Assembly (NCBI RefSeq): GCF_001687605.2
Contig: NZ_CP016539.2
Coordinates: 1,332,501 to 1,396,500, forward strand
From: Planococcus plakortidis
GTDB taxonomy: Bacteria > Bacillota > Bacilli > Bacillales_A > Planococcaceae
Length of the DNA stretch: 64,000 nucleotides
Reading direction: 5' to 3'
This document shows positions 18,619-27,440 of this stretch, in pieces (positions within the stretch are counted from its first letter, which is position 1; each line of letters starts with the position of its first letter). The notes below the pieces were generated by a model. It had not been told where the DNA came from. It saw nothing but the letters and a program-made list of their open reading frames with translations, and searched no databases. The position numbers were made by a program, and so were the translations under genes.

Positions 18619-19488
18619 ATGCCGGAACTTCCGGAAGTAGAAGGGGTGGTCCGGCAAATCCGCCCCGTATCGATCGGCAAGCGGATCGTTTCGGTCGATG
18701 TGTCCGATACGATCCGAAAATCAAAGCAAGCAGGCAAGGATGCGATCTTGAAGCGCATCGAAGCGGATGATTTCCAAGAACGGCTGGCCGGAGCCCAAAT
18801 ACTCGCCGTCGAACGGCGCAGCAAATATATCTATATGACCATGAAAAACGAGCAGGAATTCCTGCTCGTCAACCATTTGGGGATGTCGGGGGCCTGGTTT
18901 TTCGTCGATAGCCTGCTGGCGATCCCGGAAGATAAGTTCAGGCGCCACGTCCATGTGGTGCTGACGCTTGATGATGGCAACCTGCTGGCCTTCTCGGACA
19001 TCCGGCGTTTTGGGGAGATGCGGGTGCTGGAGACCGAAGCCGATTTCCCGCCGCTCCTATTGATGGCGCCGGAGCCGTTTGCAGACGGGGCGCTGGAGTG
19101 GTTTTTACAGCAAGCGGAAAGCCCGAAATTCCGCAACAAGCCGATCAAGGAAGTCATCATGGACGGCACGGTCATCTCGGGATGCGGCAATATATACGCC
19201 ACCGAAGCCTTGTTCCGCATGAAGATCCATCCGAAGCGTGCCGCAAGCCGCATCAGCCGCAAGCGGAAAATTGAATTGTTCCAGGCGATAGCCGCCATTT
19301 TGCTTGAGAGCATTGAAGCGGGTGGCAGCACGATTTCCGATTACCGCAACATCAACGGGGAGTCGGGCAGCATGCAGAACCGTTTCGGCATGTACGGCAA
19401 GAAGACGTGCACAATTTGCGGCACAGAGACCAAAACAGTGAAAATTGCGAGCCGGGCGTCTGTCTATTGCCCGTCTTGCCAGAAATGA
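18619..19488 (+). CDS. mutM: Formamidopyrimidine-DNA glycosylase
   Basis: MutM removes oxidised purines (8-oxoG, FapyG) and nicks the strand. The 289-residue protein starts MPELPEVE, which supplies the catalytic Pro/Glu, has the conserved K in the RRSKYIYM region, the H2TH segment (SGCGNIYATEALF) and a C-terminal zinc finger CTICG...YCPSCQK. AAGGAGG precedes the ATG. Placed directly behind polA and ahead of coaE, as in B. subtilis, so base excision and gap filling are expressed together. Confidence 0.96.
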   Translation: MPELPEVEGVVRQIRPVSIGKRIVSVDVSDTIRKSKQAGKDAILKRIEADDFQERLAGAQILAVERRSKYIYMTMKNEQEFLLVNHLGMSGAWFFVDSLLAIPEDKFRRHVHVVLTLDDGNLLAFSDIRRFGEMRVLETEADFPPLLLMAPEPFADGALEWFLQQAESPKFRNKPIKEVIMDGTVISGCGNIYATEALFRMKIHPKRAASRISRKRKIELFQAIAAILLESIEAGGSTISDYRNINGESGSMQNRFGMYGKKTCTICGTETKTVKIASRASVYCPSCQK

Positions 19489-19497
19489 GGAAACTAC

Positions 19498-20094
19498 ATG
19501 ATCATTGGACTCACGGGTAGCATCGCGAGCGGCAAAAGCACTGTCTCGCAGATGCTCAAGGAATTGGGATATCCGGTCGTTGACGCCGACCTGGTCGCCA
19601 GGCAAGTCGTCGAACCCGGAACGGAAACCTTGCAGAGCATCGAGCAAGCATTCGGCCCGGAAGTGATACGTGCGGATGGCTCGATGGACCGCGAGAAAGT
19701 CGGGGCGATCATCTTCAATGATCCTGCGAGCCGAAAAAAACTGAATGATATCATCCACCCGGCAATACGCCGGGAGATGCTTAGGCAGCGCCAAGCATTT
19801 TTGGCTGAAGGATATGAAACCGTTATCATGGACATCCCGCTCCTATTTGAAAGCAAGCTCCAGCATATGGTCGATAAGATCCTGGTCGTCAGCGTATCGG
19901 AACAAGAACAATTGAAACGCCTCATGGAGCGTAACGGCTTGACTGAACAGGAGGCAAAGGCGCGGATCGCCTCGCAATTGCCGATGGTCGTCAAAGAAGA
20001 AGGGGCGGATGAAGTGCTCGACAACAACGGTTCCGTGGATGATACAAAACGCCAATTGAAGCGCATATTGGACAATTGGCTGACACATCCGTAA
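19498..20094 (+). CDS. coaE: Dephospho-CoA kinase
   Basis: CoaE phosphorylates the 3'-OH of dephospho-CoA, the last step of coenzyme A synthesis. The 198-residue protein starts with the P-loop LTGSIASGKST, has the VVDADLVAR segment, HPAIRREM and the adenine-lid region RLMERNGLTEQEAKARIASQ. It starts 9 bp after mutM and ends the polA-mutM-coaE set. Confidence 0.95.
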   Translation: MIIGLTGSIASGKSTVSQMLKELGYPVVDADLVARQVVEPGTETLQSIEQAFGPEVIRADGSMDREKVGAIIFNDPASRKKLNDIIHPAIRREMLRQRQAFLAEGYETVIMDIPLLFESKLQHMVDKILVVSVSEQEQLKRLMERNGLTEQEAKARIASQLPMVVKEEGADEVLDNNGSVDDTKRQLKRILDNWLTHP

Positions 20095-20123
20095 AAAAGT
20101 ATGCGCTTTCTTCTGTTTTCAGG

Positions 20124-20151
20124 TTCTCTAAAGAGAATAATGTGTTATACT
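20124..20151 (+). promoter_or_regulatory. gapB promoter with CcpN-like operator
   Basis: An extended -10, TGT-TATACT (20143-20151), lacks a good -35. TGTGTTATACT (20141-20151) fits the CcpN operator consensus TRTGHYATAYW as I recall it, exactly over the -10 box. A perfect palindrome TTCTCT-AA-AGAGAA (20124-20137) lies just upstream. CcpN represses gapB on glucose in B. subtilis, so the same control is likely. Confidence 0.6.
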
Positions 20152-20204
20152 ATATATCGAATTGAAAAATATGAGTATGACTTATTTAATTGGAGGACAA
20201 ATAC

Positions 20205-21224
20205 ATGACAGTTTCGATTGCAATTAACGGGTTTGGCCGCATCGGCCGTATGGTTTTCAGACAAGCGGTATTGATGGATGACGTGACAATTTCGGCGGTA
20301 AATGCCAGTTATCCGGCTGAAACGCTTGCTCATTTGATTAAGTATGACACAAACCACGGTACTTTTGCCGGAGAAGTGAAAGCTGAAGAAAATGCGTTGG
20401 TTGTAAACGGAAAGCGTATTCAATTGGTGAGCGAGCGCGATCCATTGAAACTCCCATGGGGCGAAATGGGCGTCGACATCGTCATCGAAGCCACAGGCAA
20501 GTTCAATTCGCGCGATAAAGCGGCGCTTCATCTGGAAGCCGGCGCGAAAAAAGTCATCCTGACTGCTCCTGGTAAAAATGAGGACATCACGATCGTCATG
20601 GGCGTCAACGATGATAAATTGGATGTCGAGAAACACGATATCATCTCGAATGCCAGCTGCACGACCAATTGCCTGGCTCCTGTCGCGAAAGTCTTGAACG
20701 ATGCATTCGGCATCGAAAATGGCTTGATGACGACTGTCCATGCCTATACCAACGACCAGAAGAACCTGGATAACCCGCATAAGGACCTTCGCCGCGCCCG
20801 CGCTTGTGCACAGTCGATCATCCCGACTTCCACAGGGGCTGCAAAAGCATTGTCGCTGGTTCTTCCTGAGCTGGAAGGGAAATTGCATGGCCTGGCACTG
20901 CGTGTACCGACGCCGAATGTGTCACTTGTCGACCTGGTCGTCGATGTCCAGCAGGATGTCACGGTAGAACAGGTCAACCGCGCATTCACGGAAGCATCGG
21001 AAGGCGCGCTTGCGGGCATCCTCGATTTGACCATGGAACCGCTCGTGTCGATCGATTTCAATACGAACCCAAGCTCTGCAATCGTTGATGGATTGACCAC
21101 CATTGTCATGGGCGACCGCAAAGTGAAAGTGCTCGCTTGGTATGATAACGAATGGGGCTACTCGGCCCGCGTTGTCGACTTGATGAAAAAAGTAGCCAAT
21201 TCCATGGCTGTCGCTTCAAAATAA
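20205..21224 (+). CDS. gapB: Glyceraldehyde-3-phosphate dehydrogenase, GapB type
   Basis: The 339-residue enzyme resembles B. subtilis GapB, the NADP-preferring gluconeogenic GAPDH, including NASYPAETLAHLIKYDTNHG, SNASCTTNCLAPVAK (catalytic Cys) and NEWGYSARVVDL. ATG 20205 follows TTGGAGG; a TTG 15 bp upstream overlaps the ribosome site. The cofactor-loop region NASY in place of an NAD-selective Asp agrees with NADP use. The neighbouring CcpN-like operator and the position before speD, as in B. subtilis, both support GapB. A glycolytic gapA is not in the window. Confidence 0.92.
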   Translation: MTVSIAINGFGRIGRMVFRQAVLMDDVTISAVNASYPAETLAHLIKYDTNHGTFAGEVKAEENALVVNGKRIQLVSERDPLKLPWGEMGVDIVIEATGKFNSRDKAALHLEAGAKKVILTAPGKNEDITIVMGVNDDKLDVEKHDIISNASCTTNCLAPVAKVLNDAFGIENGLMTTVHAYTNDQKNLDNPHKDLRRARACAQSIIPTSTGAAKALSLVLPELEGKLHGLALRVPTPNVSLVDLVVDVQQDVTVEQVNRAFTEASEGALAGILDLTMEPLVSIDFNTNPSSAIVDGLTTIVMGDRKVKVLAWYDNEWGYSARVVDLMKKVANSMAVASK

Positions 21225-21230
21225 TGCTGA

Positions 21231-21274
21231 AAGATTCCGCATTCCTCCTTATTGGAAGAGCGGAATCTTTTTTG
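21231..21274 (+). terminator. Terminator after gapB
   Basis: AAGATTCCGC and GCGGAATCTT form a 10-bp stem with a 19-base loop, followed by T6. Confidence 0.88.
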
Positions 21275-21315
21275 TTTTTATATTGAAAAAATTTTTCTTC
21301 GGGAGCATTTATTTA

Positions 21316-21344
21316 TTGCATTTCGAAAACATTCATCATATACT
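21316..21344 (+). promoter_or_regulatory. speD promoter
   Basis: TTGCAT (21316-21321), exactly 17 bp, TATACT (21339-21344). The transcript start near 21351 leaves a leader of about 187 nt. Confidence 0.7.
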
Positions 21345-21350
21345 ATGAAT

Positions 21351-21537
21351 CGTAGCCGGAAACGGATGCCACTTCTCAATTTCTATTTATCATGTAGAGC
21401 AAGGAATTAGGAGCGTATATACTTATTCTTATGGCTGCTTAAAGGGTTAGGACCTCTCTGGACTAACTTTCCCCCGTGGTAGTCAACTTTGAATATTTTG
21501 CGCAAAACCAAAATGTTATCAAAGGGGGAAACGAACC
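21351..21537 (+). ncRNA. Structured speD leader, possible riboregulator
   Basis: The leader is G+C richer than the region around its promoter. It contains a hairpin GTTAG-n-CTAAC (21446-21467) with an inner CC/GG pairing, preceded by AAGG...AGC/GCT-CTT pairings. TTTCCCCC (21468-21475) is a perfect complement of GGGGGAAA (21524-21531), which is the speD Shine-Dalgarno region. No intrinsic terminator is present, so control would be of translation. I do not recognise it as a named riboswitch. SAM or polyamine sensing would fit the gene; this is inference. Confidence 0.45.
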
Positions 21538-21921
21538 ATGGAAACTATGGGACGTCACGTAATCGCAGAACTTTGGCAGTGTGATTTTGACAAATTAAAC
21601 GATATGGATTATATCGAAAAGACTTTTGTTGATGCAGCACTCAAATCAGGTGCGGAAATCCGCGAAGTCGCTTTTCATAAATTTGCACCACAGGGTGTCA
21701 GCGGCGTAGTCATCATTTCGGAATCACACCTGACCATCCACAGCTTCCCGGAACACGGCTATGCAAGTGTCGATGTGTATACTTGCGGAGATCTTGATCC
21801 GACAATTGCAGCTGATTACATCGCACAAGCTTTGGATTCAAAGCAGAGCGAAGTAACGGAAGTGCCACGCGGCATGGGGCCAGTCGGCGCTGGAGCGACC
21901 AAAGTGTCACTGACAGTGTAA
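21538..21921 (+). CDS. speD: S-adenosylmethionine decarboxylase proenzyme
   Basis: SpeD supplies decarboxylated SAM, the aminopropyl donor for spermidine. The 127-residue proenzyme is the short class 1B form. It cleaves itself in [12 protein letters not shown] between E62 and S63, and S63 becomes the pyruvoyl group; H68 and C83 are the expected processing and proton-donor residues. AAAGGGGGAAAC precedes the ATG. The order gapB-speD-nrdR matches B. subtilis. No speE lies in the window. A terminator follows at 21947. Confidence 0.95.
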   Translation: METMGRHVIAELWQCDFDKLNDMDYIEKTFVDAALKSGAEIREVAFHKFAPQGVSGVVIISESHLTIHSFPEHGYASVDVYTCGDLDPTIAADYIAQALDSKQSEVTEVPRGMGPVGAGATKVSLTV

Positions 21922-21946
21922 CCGGCCGTTAATAATGCAAAACACA

Positions 21947-21974
21947 AGCAGAGGAGAAAATCCTCTGCTTTTTC
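21947..21974 (+). terminator. Terminator after speD
   Basis: AGCAGAGGA, loop GAAAA, TCCTCTGCT followed by T5. Confidence 0.9.
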
Positions 21975-21994
21975 TAATGTTTGGGGAATTTTTT

Positions 21995-22003
21995 TGTTAT
22001 ACT
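21995..22003 (+). promoter_or_regulatory. Extended -10 promoter of nrdR-dnaB-dnaI
   Basis: TGT-TATACT is an extended -10 element; the -35 region is poor. It lies 25 bp before the nrdR ribosome site. Confidence 0.5.
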
Positions 22004-22042
22004 GTTACTACTAGATAGAGAATTTTCGGGGAGATGTCTACC

Positions 22043-22519
22043 ATGAAATGTCCAGCTTGCCAGCATAACGGCACCCGCGTAGTAGATTCGCGGCCAATAG
22101 ACGAAATGAAATCAATCCGCAGGCGCCGTGAATGCGAAGCTTGCGGCTACCGCTTCACTACGTTCGAGAAGGTGGAGGAAATGCCGCTGATCGTCGTGAA
22201 GAAAGACGGCTCCCGTGAGGAATTCAGCCGCGAGAAAGTGTTGCGCGGCTTGATCAGGGCATGTGAAAAACGGCCGGTCTCGCTCGATAGGCTTGAAGAG
22301 GTCGTATTCGATATTGAAAAAGAACTTCGCCGCAGCGGCAATCCTGAAGTGAAATCAGAAGAGGTCGGAGAACTGGTCATGAACCGCTTGGCGGATATCG
22401 ATGAAGTCGCCTATGTCCGCTTCGCTTCCGTCTATCGCCAGTTCAAAGACATTACGGTCTTTATCGATGAACTGAAAGAACTGCTCGACCGCAATCCCGG
22501 CGACAAAGACAGTAAATAA
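22043..22519 (+). CDS. nrdR: Transcriptional repressor NrdR
   Basis: NrdR binds NrdR boxes and represses ribonucleotide reductase genes when dATP is high. ATG 22043 is chosen: GGGGAG (22028-22033) is 9 bp upstream and the protein then begins [18 protein letters not shown], as in the family; ATG 22034 is directly against the ribosome site. The 158 residues comprise a zinc ribbon (CPAC...CEAC, residues 3-33) and an ATP-cone (about 47-140; [20 protein letters not shown]). Cotranscribed with dnaB and dnaI, linking dNTP control to replication start. Confidence 0.95.
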   Translation: MKCPACQHNGTRVVDSRPIDEMKSIRRRRECEACGYRFTTFEKVEEMPLIVVKKDGSREEFSREKVLRGLIRACEKRPVSLDRLEEVVFDIEKELRRSGNPEVKSEEVGELVMNRLADIDEVAYVRFASVYRQFKDITVFIDELKELLDRNPGDKDSK

Positions 22520-22531
22520 GGCGGTGAGCAC

Positions 22532-23902
22532 ATGATGTTATACAATGAACTCCAGCCCGCCGATTCGTACCGGATCCGCATGCCATACCCGTTCTCCAAT
22601 TATGACCGTCAATTGCTGACGCTGCTCTATCAGCCGATGGTCGGTCCGGATGCCGTCTCCCTCTATTTGACGCTATGGGCAGACGGGGAGATGGGCTCTG
22701 GGGATTCGACGCATTACGCATTGATGAACACGCTCGGAAAACCGGTCAAGGCGATTTTTGAATCCCGTATCCAGCTCGAAGCGATCGGGTTATTGAAAAC
22801 TTTCCGCAAGGACGGGGAAGGCCGTTCTTTCATATATGAACTGTGCCCGCCGCTCGACCCGAAAACTTTTTTTGCCGATCCGCTTTTGTCGATGTTCTTG
22901 TTCAGCAAGGTCGGGGAATCTTCGTATCGCCGGGTCCGTGACCGGTTCCTCATACAGACGCCGCTCGCCGAAGGATATGAAGAAGTCTCCAGGACCTTCA
23001 CCGATATTTTCCAGCCAGTGCACGCCAAGTCTGGCTACCCTGCAGATCAACAAGATTTTGAAGCGCGGACGGACGGGAAATACGAGATGGAGCAGGATTT
23101 CGATTTTGCGCTGTTGCGACAAGGTCTCTCCGAGCAGCTTGTGCCGAAGCGTGTATTGACGCCGGCCATCCGTAACTTTATCGTAAAGCTTTCGTTTCTC
23201 TACGGGTTTGGCCCGCTTGAGATGCAAAAAGTCATCTTGCTGGCGATTGAAGATGATTACCGGATAGATGAGGAAGGGCTGCGCAAGGCTGCTTCCGATT
23301 ATTATAAGATGACCGTCACCACCACTGCGCCAAAGCTGGAGCCAGTCAAGGAGGCAGAGCCGACAGCGAAGGAACCAAAAACGACACAGTCGTCGTCAAA
23401 CAAAGAAGACGAGTTGATCGCTTATTTGGAATCGGCATCGCCGATCCAAGTATTGCGGGATATCGCAGACGGAAAAGAACCGCTGCCAGCGGATGTGCAA
23501 TTGGCGAACCAATTGGTAACGCAGCATGGCATGGAGCCGGCTGTCGTCAATGTGCTGCTTCAATACGTCCTGTTGCGTACGGATATGAAATTGACGAAAG
23601 CATATGTAGAAAAGATTGCATCGCATTGGTTGAGAAAAAATGTCACGACAGCCAAGCAGGCGATGGAATTTGCACGTATCGAACACGAGCAATACATGAA
23701 ATGGAAAAACGAATCAAGTACCGCACCGAAACGTGCGCCATCTTCCGGCCGCAAGCCGATCCGCGAAGAAAAATTACCGGAATGGTTCAATAAAAAAGAT
23801 GAAGTGGAAACACCTGTGCAAGGGGCTTCGAGCGAACAGCTCGAACAAGAAAAGCAGAAGATGCTTGCGAAGCTTGCGTTGAAGAGAAGGAAGGGTGATT
23901 AA
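22532..23902 (+). CDS. dnaB: Replication initiation and membrane attachment protein DnaB
   Basis: Gram-positive DnaB is a co-loader of the replicative helicase with DnaD and DnaI and tethers the origin to the membrane; it is unrelated to E. coli DnaB helicase. The 456-residue protein has an N-terminal winged-helix domain (about 10-110), a linker rich in Glu/Pro/Lys (about 270-290), and a DnaD/DnaB C-terminal DDBH2-type helical region (about 295-400), with a charged tail. It starts 12 bp after nrdR and ends immediately before dnaI (stop and start adjacent). Confidence 0.93.
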   Translation: MMLYNELQPADSYRIRMPYPFSNYDRQLLTLLYQPMVGPDAVSLYLTLWADGEMGSGDSTHYALMNTLGKPVKAIFESRIQLEAIGLLKTFRKDGEGRSFIYELCPPLDPKTFFADPLLSMFLFSKVGESSYRRVRDRFLIQTPLAEGYEEVSRTFTDIFQPVHAKSGYPADQQDFEARTDGKYEMEQDFDFALLRQGLSEQLVPKRVLTPAIRNFIVKLSFLYGFGPLEMQKVILLAIEDDYRIDEEGLRKAASDYYKMTVTTTAPKLEPVKEAEPTAKEPKTTQSSSNKEDELIAYLESASPIQVLRDIADGKEPLPADVQLANQLVTQHGMEPAVVNVLLQYVLLRTDMKLTKAYVEKIASHWLRKNVTTAKQAMEFARIEHEQYMKWKNESSTAPKRAPSSGRKPIREEKLPEWFNKKDEVETPVQGASSEQLEQEKQKMLAKLALKRRKGD

Positions 23903-24844
23903 ATGGAACCGATTCGTGAAACGATGAAGCGAGTTGTCAATGCGCCCTCATTTTCCGAGCGCTATGATGCAATGAAGAAAGAAGTGCTGGAACATCCCGG
24001 CGTCCTCAAGTTCCTGAAAGAACATGAAGAGGAAATTGACGGGCCGACAGTGGAAAAAGGCATGGGCAAGCTATATGAGTATATTGACCAGTCGCATGAC
24101 TGCAATAAATGCCCAAATCTCGGTGGCTGCATCAATCATTTAAAAGGATTCGAACCGAATCTGGTGCTAGAGCGGGGCAATATCGGCATCTCCTACACGA
24201 AATGCCGTTTGAAAGCAGTGGAAGACAATAAGCGCCACGCGTCATCGTTGATCCACAGCATGTACATGCCAAAAGAAGTCATGCAGGCGAGATTCGAAAG
24301 TTTTGAATTGGATGACCGGAGGCTCCCTGCCTTCCGGGCAGTCGATGAATTCTTGGAACAAGCGAACGGCCCGGATTCCCTTCCGGAAAAAGGATTGTAT
24401 CTGTACGGGAAATTCGGTACCGGCAAATCATATTTGCTCGGCGCAGTGGCGAATGAACTGGCGGAAGTCAATGTCAAATCGGTTCTAGTGTTCGTTCCGG
24501 AATTCATGCGCGAAATGAAGCAGGCGATCGGCGACCATACGCTCCAGGAGAAAATCGAATACGTCAAAAAGGCCGACGTCCTCATGCTCGATGACATCGG
24601 GGCTGAAGCGATGTCGAGCTGGACGCGCGATGAAGTGCTTGGCACAATCCTTCATTACCGGATGGCGGAAAAATTGCCGACATTCATGAGTTCGAACTTC
24701 AGTTATTCAGAACTTGCGCACCATCTGACGTATTCACAGCGCGGCGAAAAAGAAGACTTGAAAGCAGCGCGCATCATGGAACGGATCCAGGCGCTGACAG
24801 TCCCGGTCAAACTTGAAGGCGAAAACCGCCGCAACAAGCAATAG
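23903..24844 (+). CDS. dnaI: Primosomal protein DnaI, helicase loader
   Basis: DnaI loads the DnaC helicase ring at the origin and at restart. The 313-residue protein has an N-terminal zinc-binding module (HDCNKCPNLGGCINH, about residues 64-80) and an AAA+ ATPase (Walker A YGKFGTGKSYLLG, Walker B VLMLDDIGAEAMSSW, sensor region FMSSNFSYSEL, arginine-bearing SQRGEKEDLKAARIMERI). ATG follows the dnaB TAA with no gap. Its stop codon lies in the left arm of a short terminator whose right arm is the -35 box of the thrS leader promoter. Confidence 0.94.
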   Translation: MEPIRETMKRVVNAPSFSERYDAMKKEVLEHPGVLKFLKEHEEEIDGPTVEKGMGKLYEYIDQSHDCNKCPNLGGCINHLKGFEPNLVLERGNIGISYTKCRLKAVEDNKRHASSLIHSMYMPKEVMQARFESFELDDRRLPAFRAVDEFLEQANGPDSLPEKGLYLYGKFGTGKSYLLGAVANELAEVNVKSVLVFVPEFMREMKQAIGDHTLQEKIEYVKKADVLMLDDIGAEAMSSWTRDEVLGTILHYRMAEKLPTFMSSNFSYSELAHHLTYSQRGEKEDLKAARIMERIQALTVPVKLEGENRRNKQ

Positions 24845-24868
24845 AAACTATTGCCTTTTGATTTTTTT
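24838..24868 (+). terminator. Short terminator across the dnaI stop codon
   Basis: GCAATAG, loop AAA, CTATTGC (24848-24854), then CTTTTGATTTTTTT. The stem includes the stop codon; it is only 7 bp, so efficiency may be partial. Confidence 0.65.
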
Positions 24869-24879
24869 CATCGTATAGT
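24851..24879 (+). promoter_or_regulatory. thrS leader promoter
   Basis: TTGCCT (24851-24856), 17 bp, TATAGT (24874-24879). The -35 lies in the right arm of the dnaI terminator. Confidence 0.65.
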
Positions 24880-24885
24880 AAGAAT

Positions 24886-25145
24886 CATCAATATTGATTT
24901 ACATGCAATGACAAGGACATGATCGATTGCGCATGGCACACAGAGAGGGAAGACATGGCTGAAAGCTTCCCGGCACAGCGTTTTCGGTTACCCCCTTCGA
25001 GCAGCGCCTGCGAACTCCAGTAGCAGGCGACGGTACCGGCCCGTTAGCCGATGCAGAGCTTCATTCCGCGCGCAAGAACGGTGCGGAAGAGAAGAAGGGT
25101 GGAACCACGAACAGAGCTTCGTCCCTTTTGGGATGGAGCTTTTTG
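24886..25145 (+). ncRNA. T-box leader of thrS, tRNA-Thr sensing
   Basis: AAGGGTGGAACCACG (25095-25109) is the T-box antiterminator core that pairs with the uncharged tRNA end. The terminator AGCTTCGTCCC / GGGATGGAGCT with T4 follows at 25113-25145. The stem I region (about 24900-25040) contains the GA-rich ACAGAGAGGGAAG element, and ACC at 24990-24992 fits a threonine specifier codon. When tRNA-Thr is uncharged, the terminator is prevented and thrS is expressed. Specifier assignment is inferred. Confidence 0.88.
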
Positions 25146-25156
25146 TGTGGAAAAAA

Positions 25157-25278
25157 AGAAAAGCGGAAGCTGCCGTTATGCTCCGACAGGCGTAAGCCGG
25201 GTTCCCGAAGCGGCGCTTTTTGCTGCATAGGGAAACTGGCTTACGACCCGAGGAGCAGGCAGCTGAAGCTAGACACCA
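25157..25278. repeat. Structured dispersed repeat, family 1, copy A
   Basis: A 122-bp unit repeated in tandem directly downstream (copy B) and again at 28414. Outer arms AGCTGCC (25168-25174) / GGCAGCT (25258-25264), inner arms GTAAGCC (25192-25198) / GGCTTAC (25238-25244) and an apical GCGGC/GCTGC hairpin predict one long stem. It lies between the T-box terminator and the thrS start, thus in the thrS mRNA. Confidence 0.75.
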
Positions 25279-25400
25279 AGAAAAGCGGAAGCTGCCGTTA
25301 TGCTCTGACAGGCGTAAGGCAGGGTTCCGAAGCGGCGCTGTTTGCCGCACAAGGAGGCTGGCTTACGACCCGAGGAGCAGGCAGCTGTAGCTGGACACCA
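25279..25400. repeat. Structured dispersed repeat, family 1, copy B
   Basis: Exact-length (122 bp) tandem copy of 25157-25278, about nine-tenths identical by eye. Apical hairpin GCGGC/GCCGC here has perfect pairs where copy A has a G-U. A truncated start of a third copy (AGAAAGCCGG) follows at 25401-25410. Confidence 0.75.
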
Positions 25401-25471
25401 AGAAAGCCGGAAACGCTGAACCAGACCCTGTGGTTCGCGATTCACCCAAATCACTTAAAGGAGAGATTCAT

Positions 25472-27400
25472 ATGACAGACATGATTCAACTAACATTTCC
25501 GGATGGCGCAGTAAAAGAGTTCGAAAAAGGAACATCCACTGAAGAGATCGCTCAATCGATCAGCCCCGGCCTTCGCAAAAAAGCGGTAGCGGGCAAACTG
25601 TCAGGCAAGTTGGTCGACTTGAAAGCCCCACTCGAAGAGGACGGCGATATCGCGATCATCACTCCGGAATCCGAAGAAGCCTTGGAAGTGCTGCGCCACA
25701 GTTCAGCGCATTTGATGGCCCAAGCAGTCAAACGCCTGTATCCCGACGCCAAGCTTGGCGTTGGGCCAGTCATCGAAAATGGTTTCTATTACGATATCGA
25801 TACTGAATCGGCGATCACAAGTGAAGATCTGCCGGTCATCGAGAAAGAAATGAAGAAAATCATCAATGAGAACTTGGACATCGTCCGTGTGGAAGTCTCG
25901 AGAAACGAAGCGCAACAACGTTTTGAAGCAATCAGCGATCCTTACAAACTGGAGTTGCTTGAAGCAATTCCTGAAGATGAGCAAGTATCGATCTACGAAC
26001 AAGGTGAATTTTTCGACCTGTGCCGCGGCATCCACGTGCCATCGACTGGTAAATTGAAGGAATTCAAATTGTTGAGTGTCGCAGGTGCCTACTGGCGCGG
26101 TGATAGCGACAACAAGATGCTCCAGCGCATCTACGGCACAGCGTTCTTCAAAAAAGAAGAACTGAAAGCTCATCTTGAAATGCTGGAAGAAGCGAAAGAA
26201 CGTGACCACCGCAAAATCGGCAAGGAGCTCAATTTATTCATGAACTCCCAAAAAGTCGGGCAAGGCTTGCCGATGTGGCTGCCGAAAGGCGCGACCATCC
26301 GCCGCATCATCGAGCGCTATATCGTCGACAAAGAAGAGCGCATGGGCTATGACCACGTCTACACGCCGGTCATGGGCAGTGTTGAACTGTACAAGACTAG
26401 CGGCCACTGGGATCACTACCAGGAAAACATGTTCCCCGTCATGAGCATGGACAATGAAGACCTTGTGCTGCGCCCGATGAACTGCCCGCATCACATGATG
26501 ATTTATAAACAGGGCATCCATTCTTATCGCCAATTGCCGATCCGCATCGCAGAACTGGGGCTCATGCACCGCTACGAGATGTCAGGTGCCTTGTCCGGCC
26601 TGCAGCGCGTACGCGGCATGACATTGAACGATGCGCATCTATTCGTGCGTCCGGACCAGATCAAAGAAGAGTTCAAGCGCGTCGTCAATCTCGTGATCGA
26701 AGTGTACAAAGACTTCGATCTGAAAGATTATTCATTCCGGGTATCCTACCGCGACCCGGAAGACAAAGAAAAATACTATGACGATGACGCCATGTGGAAC
26801 CGAGCGCAATCGATGCTGAAAGAAGCGATGGATGAACTTGGCCTCGATTATTTCGAAGCAGAAGGTGAAGCGGCATTCTACGGTCCGAAACTCGACGTTC
26901 AAGTGAAAACAGCACTTGGCAAAGAGGAAACGTTATCGACTGTCCAGCTCGACTTCCTATTGCCGGAGAAATTCGATTTGACGTATATCGGCGAAGACGG
27001 CAAACAGCATCGCCCGGTCGTTATCCACCGCGGGGTCGTGTCCACGATGGAACGTTTCGTCGCTTTCCTGATCGAAGAATACAAAGGCGCTTTCCCGACT
27101 TGGCTCGCACCAGTGCAGGTGGAAATCATCCCGGTATCGCTTGATGTACACAGCGAATATGCAAAAGAGCTTCAAGAGAAAATGCAGCAGCATAAATTGC
27201 GCGTCGACATCGATGAGCGTGATGAAAAGCTGGGCTATAAAATCCGCGAAGCCCAAATGCAGAAAGTTCCTTATATGCTCGTTATCGGGGATAAGGAACT
27301 GGAAAGCGGCTCGGTCAACGTCCGCAAATACGGAGAGCAGAAGTCGGAGAGCATGCCATTTGAAGACTTCCTCAAACTCGTCCAGTCCGAACTTCGTTAA
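25472..27400 (+). CDS. thrS: Threonine-tRNA ligase
   Basis: ThrS charges tRNA-Thr. ATG 25472 follows AAAGGAG (25457-25463). The 642-residue protein has the TGS domain (about 1-65), the editing/second additional domain with [17 protein letters not shown] (HxxxH), the class II core (motif 2 [25 protein letters not shown] in parts, zinc ligand in RPMNCPHHM, motif 3 [14 protein letters not shown]) and the anticodon-binding domain (about 540-642). Controlled by a T-box leader. The distance from terminator to start is unusually long, 320 bp, because of two inserted repeats. Confidence 0.97.
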   Translation: MTDMIQLTFPDGAVKEFEKGTSTEEIAQSISPGLRKKAVAGKLSGKLVDLKAPLEEDGDIAIITPESEEALEVLRHSSAHLMAQAVKRLYPDAKLGVGPVIENGFYYDIDTESAITSEDLPVIEKEMKKIINENLDIVRVEVSRNEAQQRFEAISDPYKLELLEAIPEDEQVSIYEQGEFFDLCRGIHVPSTGKLKEFKLLSVAGAYWRGDSDNKMLQRIYGTAFFKKEELKAHLEMLEEAKERDHRKIGKELNLFMNSQKVGQGLPMWLPKGATIRRIIERYIVDKEERMGYDHVYTPVMGSVELYKTSGHWDHYQENMFPVMSMDNEDLVLRPMNCPHHMMIYKQGIHSYRQLPIRIAELGLMHRYEMSGALSGLQRVRGMTLNDAHLFVRPDQIKEEFKRVVNLVIEVYKDFDLKDYSFRVSYRDPEDKEKYYDDDAMWNRAQSMLKEAMDELGLDYFEAEGEAAFYGPKLDVQVKTALGKEETLSTVQLDFLLPEKFDLTYIGEDGKQHRPVVIHRGVVSTMERFVAFLIEEYKGAFPTWLAPVQVEIIPVSLDVHSEYAKELQEKMQQHKLRVDIDERDEKLGYKIREAQMQKVPYMLVIGDKELESGSVNVRKYGEQKSESMPFEDFLKLVQSELR

Positions 27401-27405
27401 AGTGC

Positions 27406-27434
27406 TTGACAGTGAAAACACTGCGTGCTATTCT
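27406..27434 (+). promoter_or_regulatory. Promoter of infC-rpmI-rplT
   Basis: TTGACA (consensus, 27406-27411), 17 bp, TATTCT (27429-27434), starting just after the thrS stop codon. Confidence 0.8.
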
Positions 27435-27440
27435 TATTTA

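Noticed and set aside
24988-25454. Several overlapping frames with repeated motifs between dnaI and thrS
   Set aside because: They are translations of the T-box leader and of the tandem 122-bp repeat; the repeated peptide motifs come from the DNA repeat.
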